From Corynebacterium sp. (GTDB taxonomy: Bacteria; Actinomycetota; Actinomycetes; Mycobacteriales; Mycobacteriaceae), in the NCBI RefSeq assembly GCF_030826625.1, contig NZ_JAPJNQ010000056.1:1-14276 (forward strand): a stretch of DNA of 14,276 nucleotides. Direction: 5' to 3'. Below, piece after piece: positions 1 through 6,589 of this stretch (positions are counted from its first letter, which is position 1; each line of letters begins with the position of its first letter). Both the position numbers and the translations under genes were made by a program. The notes under the pieces were generated by a model, which saw only the letters and a program-made list of their open reading frames with translations, was not told where the DNA came from and searched no databases.

Positions 1-177
1 GCCATTAACGCCGCCCTCCTGGCGAAGATCGGAGAAGGTACCCACCACGTCACCCTTGATAACGCCATCGACACTATGGCCGAAACTGGCCGCGATATGC
101 TGTCGAAATACAAAGAAACATCCATCGGTGGCTTAGCCAAAACTCTCGGCTTCACGGTCAGCCAAGTTGAATGTTAA
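1..177 (+). CDS. sdaA: L-serine dehydratase, iron-sulfur type, C-terminal fragment (5' end outside window)
   Basis: This is the last 58 codons of a gene that enters from the left edge and ends at TAA 175-177. The family deaminates L-serine to pyruvate and ammonia in the cytoplasm with a [4Fe-4S] cluster. The visible part carries the family's C-terminal signature: AINAA, then HHVTLDNAIDTM, then the strongly conserved TGRDMLSKYKETS and GGLA, ending in Val-Glu-Cys. A C-terminal cysteine is known in this family; in the Legionella enzyme it folds back to the cluster. The tail between GGLA and the final VEC (KTLGFTVSQ) looks longer than the short GGLAVN-VEC type tail I would expect. It converges on hisS with a 28-base gap and no clear hairpin terminator between them. 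The assignment rests on this C-terminal signature only, because the catalytic core lies outside the window. Confidence 0.85.
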   Translation, partial: AINAALLAKIGEGTHHVTLDNAIDTMAETGRDMLSKYKETSIGGLAKTLGFTVSQVEC

Positions 178-205
178 GCCACCAAACGGAATCAAAGCGA
201 GCAGA

Positions 206-1480
206 TTAGCGTAGTTTCGTGAGCAGGTACTGCTCCAACTCGTCAGCTGCAACCTCGGTTTGCTCATGCGCTGCCAGGTCTTTGACTGAGACGATGCCGT
301 CGGCAAGCTCGGACTCTCCCAAAACCAGCGCATAAGCGGCACCTGAACGGTTTGCCGCCTTCATCGCACCTTTCATGCCCTTTCCACCAAAGGCCATATC
401 TGCTGAGATTCCGGCCTGGCGCAGAGAGTTAATCAACACCGGCATCCGGGCGGCCGCGGCTTCGCCTAGTGGTACACCGAAAACTTCTACGCGCTGCTCG
501 ACGCCGGGTAGCTCGATACCTTCAGCCTCCAGGGCTAGGACCGCGCGATCGACCCCCAGGCCGAAGCCAATTCCAGACAGCTCCTGACCACCCAACTGCG
601 CCATCAGGCCGTCGTATCGACCGCCGCCACCGATTCCTGACTGCGCCCCCAGGCCATCGTGGACAAATTCAAAACATGTCTTGGTGTAATAATCCAGTCC
701 GCGCACCATGCGTGGGTTCAGCGTGTATTCGATCCCCATATCGTCGAGCAATCCAATGACTGTCTCAAAGTGTTCTCGGCAATCATCATTGAGATGGTCG
801 ATCATCAGCGGTGCATCGACGAGCTGACTCTGCACCTCCTCGCGCTTATCGTCTAAAACACGCAATGGATTAATCTCTGCACGACGACGAGTCTCGTCGT
901 CAAGATCGAGCTGCAACAAGAAATCCTGCAATTTTTTGCGATACACAGGGCGACAATTCTGATCGCCCAAACTATTAATCTCCAGGCGATAACCGCTCAA
1001 CCCCAGGGCGCGGTAGGCGCGATCGGCAATCGCAATTACCTCCGCATCCAAGGCTGGATCGTCCACCCCGATCGCCTCCACCCCAACCTGCTGGAGTTGG
1101 CGGTAGCGCCCAGCCTGCGGACGCTCATACCGGAAAAACGGGCCATTGTAAACCAGCTTTGCAGGCAACGGTCCGCGATCAATGCCATGCTGAATCACGG
1201 CACGAACAACGCCTGCGGTACCTTCTGGGCGCAGAGTGACGGAGCGATCACCACGATCAGCGAATGTGTACATTTCCTTGGACACCACGTCAGTCGATTC
1301 GCCCACTCCACGTGCAAACAACTGGGTATCTTCAAAGATCGGTAGCTCGATGTGCTCGAAACCAGACAAACGCGCGTGATGAACCAGCGTATCGCGCACC
1401 TTCACAAACGTCGCCGATTGCGGTGGAATGTAATCAGGAATCCCCTTCGGGGCTACTGCTTTGAATTTCGAAGTACTCAC
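206..1480 (-). CDS. hisS: Histidine--tRNA ligase (histidyl-tRNA synthetase)
   Basis: This cytoplasmic class II aminoacyl-tRNA synthetase charges tRNA-His with histidine using ATP. Counting from the GTG start, it has 424 residues, the normal family length. The N-terminal APKGIPDY is typical. The motif 2 region runs through RPEGTAGVVRA (about 84-94), FFRYERPQAGRYRQ (115-128) and QQVGVEAIG. The histidine-specific signatures RGLDYYTKTCFEF (260-272) and GIGGGGRYDGL (282-292) follow, then motif 3 GIGFGLGVDR (303-312), then the anticodon-binding domain. The start is not settled. GTG at 1478-1480 gives MSTSKFKA. An in-frame TTG at 1484-1486 adds two residues. Neither has a clear Shine-Dalgarno sequence. 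Both lie within about 11 bases of the stop of the upstream hydrolase, so the pair is probably one operon with coupled translation. Confidence 0.97.
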   Translation of the reverse strand: MSTSKFKAVAPKGIPDYIPPQSATFVKVRDTLVHHARLSGFEHIELPIFEDTQLFARGVGESTDVVSKEMYTFADRGDRSVTLRPEGTAGVVRAVIQHGIDRGPLPAKLVYNGPFFRYERPQAGRYRQLQQVGVEAIGVDDPALDAEVIAIADRAYRALGLSGYRLEINSLGDQNCRPVYRKKLQDFLLQLDLDDETRRRAEINPLRVLDDKREEVQSQLVDAPLMIDHLNDDCREHFETVIGLLDDMGIEYTLNPRMVRGLDYYTKTCFEFVHDGLGAQSGIGGGGRYDGLMAQLGGQELSGIGFGLGVDRAVLALEAEGIELPGVEQRVEVFGVPLGEAAAARMPVLINSLRQAGISADMAFGGKGMKGAMKAANRSGAAYALVLGESELADGIVSVKDLAAHEQTEVAADELEQYLLTKLR

Positions 1481-1491
1481 AGGCAACTAGT

Positions 1492-2145
1492 CTAGCCGTT
1501 CAACTGCGCCAAGAACGGATTGGTGGCTTTCTCGTAGCGCACAGTGGTCGTCGGGCCGTGGCCAGGCAAAACTTGAAGTTCGTCTGGAAGGTTCATAACT
1601 ACTTCCCGCAGTGTTGCATCCATGGCCTGAGGATCAGAAAACGGTAAGTCCGTCCGCCCAATCGCACCCCGAAATAATACGTCTCCAGAGAAAAGGATGT
1701 TCTCAGCCTGCAGCATCAAGCACCCCGGTGAGTGCCCCGGAGCGTGAAAAGTTGAAAATTCCCGGCCCAATAATTCGACCGTGCCGGGTTCATTGCGCTT
1801 GCCGACGGTACCCAGCGTTCGCAAATCAGCGATCGGGACCATGTTGTCAACGTCGAAAAGCATCTGCATTTGCGGCGGCAAGCCCTTGGTATCGCCTAGC
1901 CAAAATTCGTCGGCGGCGTGAATATAGACCGGTATATCAAATTCCTTCGCGAGATTGCCGGCGCAGCGAGTGTGGTCAAAATGTCCGTGCGTCAGAAAAA
2001 CCGCGTCGATCTGCAACGAATTAGTTGCGGCGACGACGCGGTCGAAAGAATGCATCCCCGGATCGACCACAAAAGCGTGGCCGTTATCGGAGACAACATA
2101 GCAATTGGTCTGGTAAGGGCCTGCTGGGAATCCGGAAATCTCCAT
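1492..2145 (-). CDS. MBL-fold metal hydrolase (glyoxalase II / YcbL-like)
   Basis: The protein has 217 residues and a complete metallo-beta-lactamase fold signature: THGHFDH with ligands His53, His55, Asp57 and His58, APGHSPG with His138, SGDVLF with bridging Asp155, and PGHGP with His196. It therefore should bind two metal ions and be an active cytoplasmic hydrolase. The compact size and the spacing of GDVLF and PGHGP resemble the YcbL/glyoxalase-II-like subgroup, which acts on thioesters such as S-lactoylglutathione. Actinobacteria lack glutathione, so the natural substrate, perhaps a mycothiol thioester, is inference. The ATG at 2143-2145 has no ribosome-binding site. Six bases upstream of it is a TAGAAT -10 box, which suggests a leaderless message. 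It sits directly before hisS, as the homologue does in M. tuberculosis (Rv2581c-Rv2580c). Confidence 0.9.
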   Translation of the reverse strand: MEISGFPAGPYQTNCYVVSDNGHAFVVDPGMHSFDRVVAATNSLQIDAVFLTHGHFDHTRCAGNLAKEFDIPVYIHAADEFWLGDTKGLPPQMQMLFDVDNMVPIADLRTLGTVGKRNEPGTVELLGREFSTFHAPGHSPGCLMLQAENILFSGDVLFRGAIGRTDLPFSDPQAMDATLREVVMNLPDELQVLPGHGPTTTVRYEKATNPFLAQLNG

Positions 2146-2151
2146 GCAGGG

Positions 2152-2160
2152 ATTCTACAC
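2152..2160 (-). promoter_or_regulatory. Probable promoter -10 for the MBL hydrolase-hisS pair, leaderless
   Basis: Read on the minus strand this is GTG-TAGAAT, an extended-type -10 box one base from the TATAAT consensus. Exactly six bases separate the hexamer from the ATG, which would place the transcription start on the A of the start codon. The missing Shine-Dalgarno sequence agrees with that. I see no good -35 box at 16-18 bases, but -35 boxes are poorly conserved in corynebacteria. No experimental support is available here. Confidence 0.5.
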
Positions 2161-2198
2161 AGTGATGACGATCCGCCAGGCCACCTACCCCTAGTTGA

Positions 2199-2699
2199 TT
2201 AGTTGTTCAGGGCTTCCAATGCAGCCTCGTAATTTGGCTCAGAAGTGATCTCGTCGACAAGCTCCACGTGGGTGATGGTGTGGTTCTCGTCCGCAACGAT
2301 GACTGTGCGTGCCAGCAAACCTTTCAGCGGCGATCCAGCGAGCTTTACACCGTAATCGTCGCCAAAGCTGGAGCGGAATGCAGAACCGGTCTTCACGTTC
2401 TCAATACCCTCGGCATCCGTGAAACGACCATGTGCCATCGGCAAATCGTTAGAGATTCCCAAGACCACGGTGTTGTCCAAACCAGTGGCTTCCTCGTTGA
2501 AACGACGCACCGAAGTCGCGCACACACCAGTGTCAAGCGATGGGAAAATATTGAGAACTAGCTTCTTGTCAGCAAAATCGGCAGCGGAGAACTCTTGCAG
2601 ATCAGAACCGACAACCGTGAAATCTGGCAGCTTATCGCCGACCTGTGGCAACTCGCCTACCGTTTTGGTGTCTTCACCATGAAATTTTGTATTAGCCAT
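2199..2699 (-). CDS. tpx: Thiol peroxidase (Tpx-type peroxiredoxin) lacking the resolving cysteine
   Basis: Atypical 2-Cys peroxiredoxins of the Tpx family reduce hydrogen peroxide and organic hydroperoxides in the cytoplasm. The 166-residue protein matches the family's usual length and order: GELPQVGDKLPDF near the N-terminus, the active-site stretch FPSLDTGVCATSVRRFN with peroxidatic Cys60, and GISNDLPMAHGRF from residue 81. The resolving cysteine expected in the next helix (Cys95 in E. coli, Cys94 in C. glutamicum) is Thr94 here, codon ACG read from 2418-2420. Cys60 is the only cysteine in the protein. The enzyme should therefore work as a 1-Cys peroxidase reduced by an outside thiol such as mycothiol or a redoxin, or be altered in function. 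I chose ATG 2697-2699 because translation upstream of it (to 2738) does not look like Tpx, and the residue numbering then matches homologues. It is divergent from ppiB. Confidence 0.95.
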   Translation of the reverse strand: MANTKFHGEDTKTVGELPQVGDKLPDFTVVGSDLQEFSAADFADKKLVLNIFPSLDTGVCATSVRRFNEEATGLDNTVVLGISNDLPMAHGRFTDAEGIENVKTGSAFRSSFGDDYGVKLAGSPLKGLLARTVIVADENHTITHVELVDEITSEPNYEAALEALNN

Positions 2700-2742
2700 G
2701 TCCCCCAGACTAATGACTACTGCGCTCTCCCGCCACATTAGT

Positions 2743-2748
2743 TACAAT
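2743..2748 (+). promoter_or_regulatory. Candidate -10 box for ppiB in the tpx-ppiB divergent region
   Basis: TACAAT fits the corynebacterial TANAAT -10 pattern, preceded by TT. The predicted transcription start is near 2755, giving a leader of about 73 bases before the preferred GTG start at 2828. No convincing -35 box is seen at 17 bases. The tpx promoter must lie in the same stretch on the other strand; I could not pick a clear one. A weak TAGTCT ends seven bases before the tpx ATG. Confidence 0.35.
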
Positions 2749-2754
2749 CTTTCA

Positions 2755-2772
2755 AGATGCTAGAGATGCTAG
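2755..2772 (+). repeat. Perfect 9-bp tandem repeat in the ppiB leader
   Basis: AGATGCTAG occurs twice head to tail (2755-2763 and 2764-2772), immediately after the predicted transcription start of ppiB and 13 bases before an alternative ATG at 2786. Its function is unknown. It may be a chance slippage duplication or a small leader element. Confidence 0.6.
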
Positions 2773-2827
2773 GACCGGCCCGGCCATGCCAAGACCGGAA
2801 ACGTCACCACAACCAGAAAGAATAACC

Positions 2828-3700
2828 GTGGACAATCAGAACAGCGATAACAAACAACGAGGCACCGATGCTCTCGATGAACTGGACAAAGCGCTAAAAT
2901 CTCGTGAGCGCAAAGAAAAGACGCGCCCTTTGGGGATCGCATCAGTAGCTGCTCTGGCTATCGTCGCACTCGTCGGCGGAATTTGGCTATTGGCAACGCG
3001 GGACGGCGATGACGCCGAACTCACCGCCGAAGAAGAGACAACCACGACTGAGACTCCTGAGATTGAGCCGTTGGCAATGGAACGTAAAGAGCAGCTGGCA
3101 GAGACTGTCTCCTGCACTTATGAAGAACGCGAGGGTGAAGCCGGCGCATCCGATGCTGGAAAGCCGAAGACTGAGGACGTGTCCGCTCGTGGAACCGCCA
3201 CGGTCACCTTGGAAACCTCCCAGGGTGAAATCGGGATGGAACTTGATCGTGAAGTTGCACCGTGCACCGTCAACGCAATCGAACATTTAGCCAGCGAAGG
3301 CTATTACGATGACACCGTGTGCCACCGTCTGACCACCGAAGGAATCCACGTTCTTCAGTGTGGCGATCCGACCGGCAAGGGTTCTGGCGGTCCGGGCTTC
3401 CAATTCGCTAACGAGTATCCAACGGATGAGCTGGGCGACGAAGCTGCCACCACCCAGGTGATTTATCCACGCGGTTCCATCGCGATGGCTAACGCTGGAG
3501 CGGGCACGAATGGCTCGCAATTCTTCTTGAATTACGATGATTCGCCGTTGCAAGCAAACTACACTTACTTCGGTCAAATTAATGACGAAGGCCTGAAGAC
3601 ACTCGACAGTATCGCCGAGGCAGGCACCGAGGACGGTTCAGGTGATGGCGCTCCGGCCGAAGAAGTTCGCATCAAAACGGCAAGTGTGAAGAATTCTTAG
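2828..3700 (+). CDS. ppiB: Membrane-anchored peptidyl-prolyl cis-trans isomerase, cyclophilin type
   Basis: The protein catalyses cis-trans isomerisation of proline peptide bonds and probably helps exported proteins fold. Counting from GTG 2828 it has 290 residues: a charged cytoplasmic N-terminus (1-34, rich in Lys, Arg and Glu), one membrane segment (about 35-56), an acidic Thr/Glu linker (61-85), and a cyclophilin domain (about 123-290). Active-site landmarks are Arg167 in CHRL, Gln177 in VLQCGDP, GGPGFQFANEYP (187-198) and NGSQFF (228-233). The human CypA Trp121 position is not Trp, as is usual in bacteria. Four cysteines (96, 146, 165, 178) lie outside the membrane and could form disulfides; M. 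tuberculosis PpiB has the same pattern as I recall. GTG 2828 is preferred to ATG 2786 because AGAAAGAA lies just upstream. Only 99 bases separate it from the next gene and no terminator is seen. Confidence 0.93.
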   Translation: MDNQNSDNKQRGTDALDELDKALKSRERKEKTRPLGIASVAALAIVALVGGIWLLATRDGDDAELTAEEETTTTETPEIEPLAMERKEQLAETVSCTYEEREGEAGASDAGKPKTEDVSARGTATVTLETSQGEIGMELDREVAPCTVNAIEHLASEGYYDDTVCHRLTTEGIHVLQCGDPTGKGSGGPGFQFANEYPTDELGDEAATTQVIYPRGSIAMANAGAGTNGSQFFLNYDDSPLQANYTYFGQINDEGLKTLDSIAEAGTEDGSGDGAPAEEVRIKTASVKNS

Positions 3701-3728
3701 AAATTCTTAATAAAATTGCAATAAACGG

Positions 3729-3758
3729 TTGCGTGGCAAGATATGGATCGGTTATGCT
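3729..3758 (+). promoter_or_regulatory. Probable promoter of the small secreted protein gene
   Basis: TTGCGT (3729-3734) and TATGCT (3753-3758) are spaced by 18 bases, and TATGCT sits in a GTTATGCTG context that fits the extended corynebacterial -10. Transcription would start near 3765, leaving a leader of about 35 bases that includes the AAGGA ribosome site at 3784-3788. Confidence 0.5.
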
Positions 3759-3799
3759 GAACCCGTTCTGCACATATCGTTCTAAGGAATTCAGGCAAT

Positions 3800-4126
3800 A
3801 TGAAGTTTTCCCCTCGCAAAGCTGCGCTCGCCGGCGCCACTGCAATCGCCCTGTCCGCTTCGGCTCTGACTGCAGCTCCAGCTTTCGCCGCTGACGCTAA
3901 CCCTGCTGCGTCCGCTCCGTTGAGCTCCGAGGCTAAGGAACTGTTCGGCTCTTCCAGCAATGACAATGCGCAGCCTTCTAAGCAAGCTGAACCTGGCAAA
4001 GCAACCGAGAACAAAGACAGTGCATTCAACTTCAAGAAGTTCAACGACATTCTGAAGGCTATCAGCGGTGTTGTTGGCGTTGCCAGCACCATCTTCGCTT
4101 TCCTGAAGTCCCTGAAGCTGGTCTAA
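3800..4126 (+). CDS. Small secreted protein of unknown function with hydrophobic C-terminal helix
   Basis: I do not recognise a named family. The 108-residue product starts at ATG 3800 with AAGGA 11 bases upstream. Residues 1-30 form a classical Sec signal peptide: MKFSPRK charged start, Ala/Leu/Thr core, and Ala-Phe-Ala cleavage site before Ala31. The mature part is about 78 residues. A low-complexity Ala/Ser/Asn/Lys/Glu stretch (31-75) is followed by FNFKKFNDILKAISG, then an apolar run VVGVASTIFAFL ending in basic KSLKLV (76-108). There is no cysteine, so it is not a lipoprotein. Leu codons are mostly CTG, and GCT, TCC and AAG are frequent, suggesting high expression. It has its own promoter and a strong terminator. 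A small exported protein beside rel is also present in C. glutamicum as I recall (cg1859). A cell-envelope or membrane-active role, perhaps like small mycomembrane proteins, is only inference. Confidence 0.85.
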   Translation: MKFSPRKAALAGATAIALSASALTAAPAFAADANPAASAPLSSEAKELFGSSSNDNAQPSKQAEPGKATENKDSAFNFKKFNDILKAISGVVGVASTIFAFLKSLKLV

Positions 4127-4149
4127 GAACAGCATCTATACTTCGATCC

Positions 4150-4198
4150 GGCGGGCAACTCCACTTTTCAAGTGGAGTTGCCCGCCTTCGGCTTTTCG
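4150..4198 (+). terminator. Strong rho-independent-like terminator after the small secreted protein gene
   Basis: A perfect 17-base-pair stem (left arm 4150-4166, right arm 4170-4186) closes a three-base loop, TTC. The tail TTCGGCTTTTCG (4187-4198) is only moderately T-rich. It lies 24 bases after the stop codon at 4124-4126 and separates the secreted-protein gene from the convergent rel. Confidence 0.8.
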
Positions 4199-4217
4199 AA
4201 ATTAATTAGCCAATACG

Positions 4218-4261
4218 AGACCACCCGACAAGCACAGTAAATGATGCTAATCAGGTGGTCT
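4218..4261 (-). terminator. Hairpin terminator downstream of rel
   Basis: On the minus strand AGACCACCTGA (4261-4251) pairs with TCGGGTGGTCT (4228-4218): 11 pairs with one G-U wobble. The 22-base interior has a weak inner AGCA/TGCT stem. The following bases (CGTATTGGCTAATTAATTT) are AT-rich but lack a clean T-run. It starts 20 bases after the rel stop codon, so it is the likely end of the long minus-strand gene run. Confidence 0.6.
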
Positions 4262-4280
4262 TGTTCGTCTACCGGCGTCC

Positions 4281-6572
4281 CTAAGCAGTGACACGGTAAA
4301 CGTCAAACACACCTTCCGTGTTGCGTAACGTATTCATCAACGCACCTAGCTGTTTGCTCCCAGATACGGTGAAAGTAAAACGGACAGTCGCGACATGATC
4401 CTCTGAACAATGCGAGTTCATCGACAGCACCGACAAACTTGACTGTTGGAAGATACCAGTCAGCTCATACAACAGACCCTGGCGGTCAAGTGCTTCTAAT
4501 TGCAATGTGGCACTAAAAGCACCTTCAGTATCAACGTTATTCGCCCAACTGACATCAAGTACGCGTTCAGGCTCGTCGCGTAACTTCGTGGCATTCGTGC
4601 AATCTGCACGGTGGACCGAAACACCACCGCCGCGGGTGACGAACCCAAAAATCTCGTCCCCAGGCACCGGCTGACAGCATTTAGCGATCTTAGCCATAAC
4701 ATCAGGGTTGCCTTCGACAAGAATAGCGCTACCGCCCTTTTCCTGTCCCGCTGCCTGCTGCTTAGATTCCAGTAATTGGCTCCACGGAGTCCGATCAGCC
4801 AGGGCATCAACGGCATCTTCTTGGTCGCCGAACATTGCCATCAGTTGATTAGACACGTGTTGTGCGGACACATGCCCGGCCCCAATTGCCGTATACAGTG
4901 CATCAATATCAGGGTAATGCAGCTGCGTAGCTACCTGCTTCATTGATGTCGTCGTGAACAGTCGATGCAGTGGGAGTCCGCCCCTCTGGATCTCCGCTGC
5001 CAAGGCATCGCGGCCTGCTTCCAGGTGCACCTCGCGCATCTCTTTCGCGAACCACTGTCGGATGTTCGCGCGCGCTCGTGGAGACACCACAAAATTCTGC
5101 CAGTCGCGGGACGGACCAGCGTTCGGATCTTTCGACGTAAATATCTCAACGCGGTCGCCCGAGTTGAGCTGAGATTCCAGCGCCACCAGCTTGCCGTTAA
5201 CTTTGGCGCCGATGCAACGGTGGCCGACCTCAGTATGGACAGTATAAGCAAAATCAACCGGTGTTGACCCTGCCGGAAGAGTGATTACGTCGCCTTTCGG
5301 GGTGAAGGCGAAAATTTGGTTAGACGTGAGATCATAGCGCAACGAATCTAGGAACTCGTTGGGGTCAGCGGCTTCTTTCTGCCAATCCAACAGCTGACGC
5401 ATCCATGCCATCTGGTCTACTTCAGCGTCCTTTTCGCTGTTTTTGCCTTTCAACTCTTTGTAGCGCCAGTGAGCAGCTACCCCGTATTCGGCGTTATGGT
5501 GCATCTCGTGCGTACGGACCTGCACCTCCAGTGGTTTCCCTGCTCCCGAAATCACCGTGGTGTGTAACGATTGATAAACGCCGAATCGTGGCTGCGCGAT
5601 ATAGTCTTTGAATCGTCCTGGGAGAGCTGAATAGAGGCCATGAACGACACCGATCGCGGCATAGCAGCTATTGATATCGTTGACGAGGATCCGGATTCCC
5701 ACCAGGTCAAAGATTTCGGCAAAATCACGACCACGGACAATCATCTTTTGATAAACAGACCAATAATGTTTTGGTCGCCCACGAACTTCGGCATCGATGC
5801 CGTTTTCTTTCAGCGTCGACGTCACTTCATCGATGATTTGCGCCAGCACGCGATCACGTTGCGGTGCACGGTCGGCGATCATGCGGACGATTTCGTCGTA
5901 TTTTTTCGGGTACAAGATGGCAAACGCGAGGTCTTCAAGTTCCCATTTGACGGAAGCCATTCCCAATCGATGCGCCAACGGCGCGATGATCTCGATAGTC
6001 TCACGAGCTTTTTTCGCCTGCTTTTCAGGTGGCAAAAAGCGCATCGTGCGCATATTGTGCAAGCGGTCCGAAACCTTGATTACTAACACCCGAGGGTCCT
6101 TGGACATCGCGACGATCATCTTCCGGATCGTTTCTGCTTCTGCCCCGCTGCCGAATGCCAACTTGTCCAGCTTTGTCACACCGTCGACTAGCCGGGCAAC
6201 CTCGGCACCAAAATCACGGGTGAGGTCGTCTAATGAATAATCAGTGTCTTCGACAGTGTCGTGCAATAATGCAGCAACCACCGTCGTAGAATCCATTCCG
6301 ATTTCTGCAGCAATCGTTGCTACCGCCAACGGATGCGTAATATATGGATCGCCTGAGTTTCGAGTAACGCCTTCATGCAACCGTTCGGCCGTCTCATAGG
6401 CACGATTGATGAGATCGGCATCAGCTTTCGGATGAAACTCACGGTGAATCGACATGAGTGGTTCAAGTACCGGCTTAATCTTCACCTTGCCGGAGGTCAG
6501 AGACCGCGCAAGCCGTGCCGACATGCTGCGCACACTCGGTGATGATCGCTTTACTGCTTTATTATCAGGCAT
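4281..6572 (-). CDS. rel: Bifunctional (p)ppGpp synthetase/hydrolase Rel
   Basis: Rel makes (p)ppGpp from ATP and GDP/GTP on starved ribosomes and degrades it otherwise, setting the stringent response. The 763-residue protein is full length. The hydrolase HD domain is intact: His80, His104-Asp105 with Glu108-Asp109 (HDTVED), and Asp169 in SDRLHNMRT. The synthetase domain follows with RGRPKHYWSVYQKM (264-277), FKDYIAQPRFGVYQSLHTTV (321-340) and EVQVRTHEMHHNAEYGVAAH (349-368). A TGS domain starts near FAFTPKGDVITLP (421-433). The zinc-finger-like region has Cys632-Cys633, His654 and Cys658, and a C-terminal ACT domain spans about 685-763. Both catalytic halves look functional. The ATG has GGAG eight bases upstream, inside the 17-base gap after apt, so rel is cotranscribed with apt. 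Confidence 0.98.
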   Translation of the reverse strand: MPDNKAVKRSSPSVRSMSARLARSLTSGKVKIKPVLEPLMSIHREFHPKADADLINRAYETAERLHEGVTRNSGDPYITHPLAVATIAAEIGMDSTTVVAALLHDTVEDTDYSLDDLTRDFGAEVARLVDGVTKLDKLAFGSGAEAETIRKMIVAMSKDPRVLVIKVSDRLHNMRTMRFLPPEKQAKKARETIEIIAPLAHRLGMASVKWELEDLAFAILYPKKYDEIVRMIADRAPQRDRVLAQIIDEVTSTLKENGIDAEVRGRPKHYWSVYQKMIVRGRDFAEIFDLVGIRILVNDINSCYAAIGVVHGLYSALPGRFKDYIAQPRFGVYQSLHTTVISGAGKPLEVQVRTHEMHHNAEYGVAAHWRYKELKGKNSEKDAEVDQMAWMRQLLDWQKEAADPNEFLDSLRYDLTSNQIFAFTPKGDVITLPAGSTPVDFAYTVHTEVGHRCIGAKVNGKLVALESQLNSGDRVEIFTSKDPNAGPSRDWQNFVVSPRARANIRQWFAKEMREVHLEAGRDALAAEIQRGGLPLHRLFTTTSMKQVATQLHYPDIDALYTAIGAGHVSAQHVSNQLMAMFGDQEDAVDALADRTPWSQLLESKQQAAGQEKGGSAILVEGNPDVMAKIAKCCQPVPGDEIFGFVTRGGGVSVHRADCTNATKLRDEPERVLDVSWANNVDTEGAFSATLQLEALDRQGLLYELTGIFQQSSLSVLSMNSHCSEDHVATVRFTFTVSGSKQLGALMNTLRNTEGVFDVYRVTA

Positions 6573-6589
6573 AATTGCATCTCCGCACT

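Noticed and set aside
221..235. GAGCAG-GTA-CTGCTC perfect short hairpin near the hisS/sdaA convergence
   Set aside because: It lies inside the last codons of hisS, the stem is only six pairs, and no T-run follows on either strand, so I do not call it a terminator.
2700..2738. Longer tpx start giving MWRESAVVISLGD before MANTKF
   Set aside because: The extra residues do not resemble Tpx, and the 166-residue form from 2699 matches family length and cysteine numbering.
3690..3712. AAGAATTCTT palindrome and a second AAATTCTT copy at the ppiB stop codon
   Set aside because: Short AT-rich palindrome without a GC-rich stem or T-run. It does not look like a terminator or attachment site.
3697..4135. 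Long minus-strand open frames opposite the small secreted protein gene
   Set aside because: They lack ribosome sites and recognisable features and mirror the biased codon use of the plus-strand gene; the plus-strand frame has the signal peptide, promoter and terminator.
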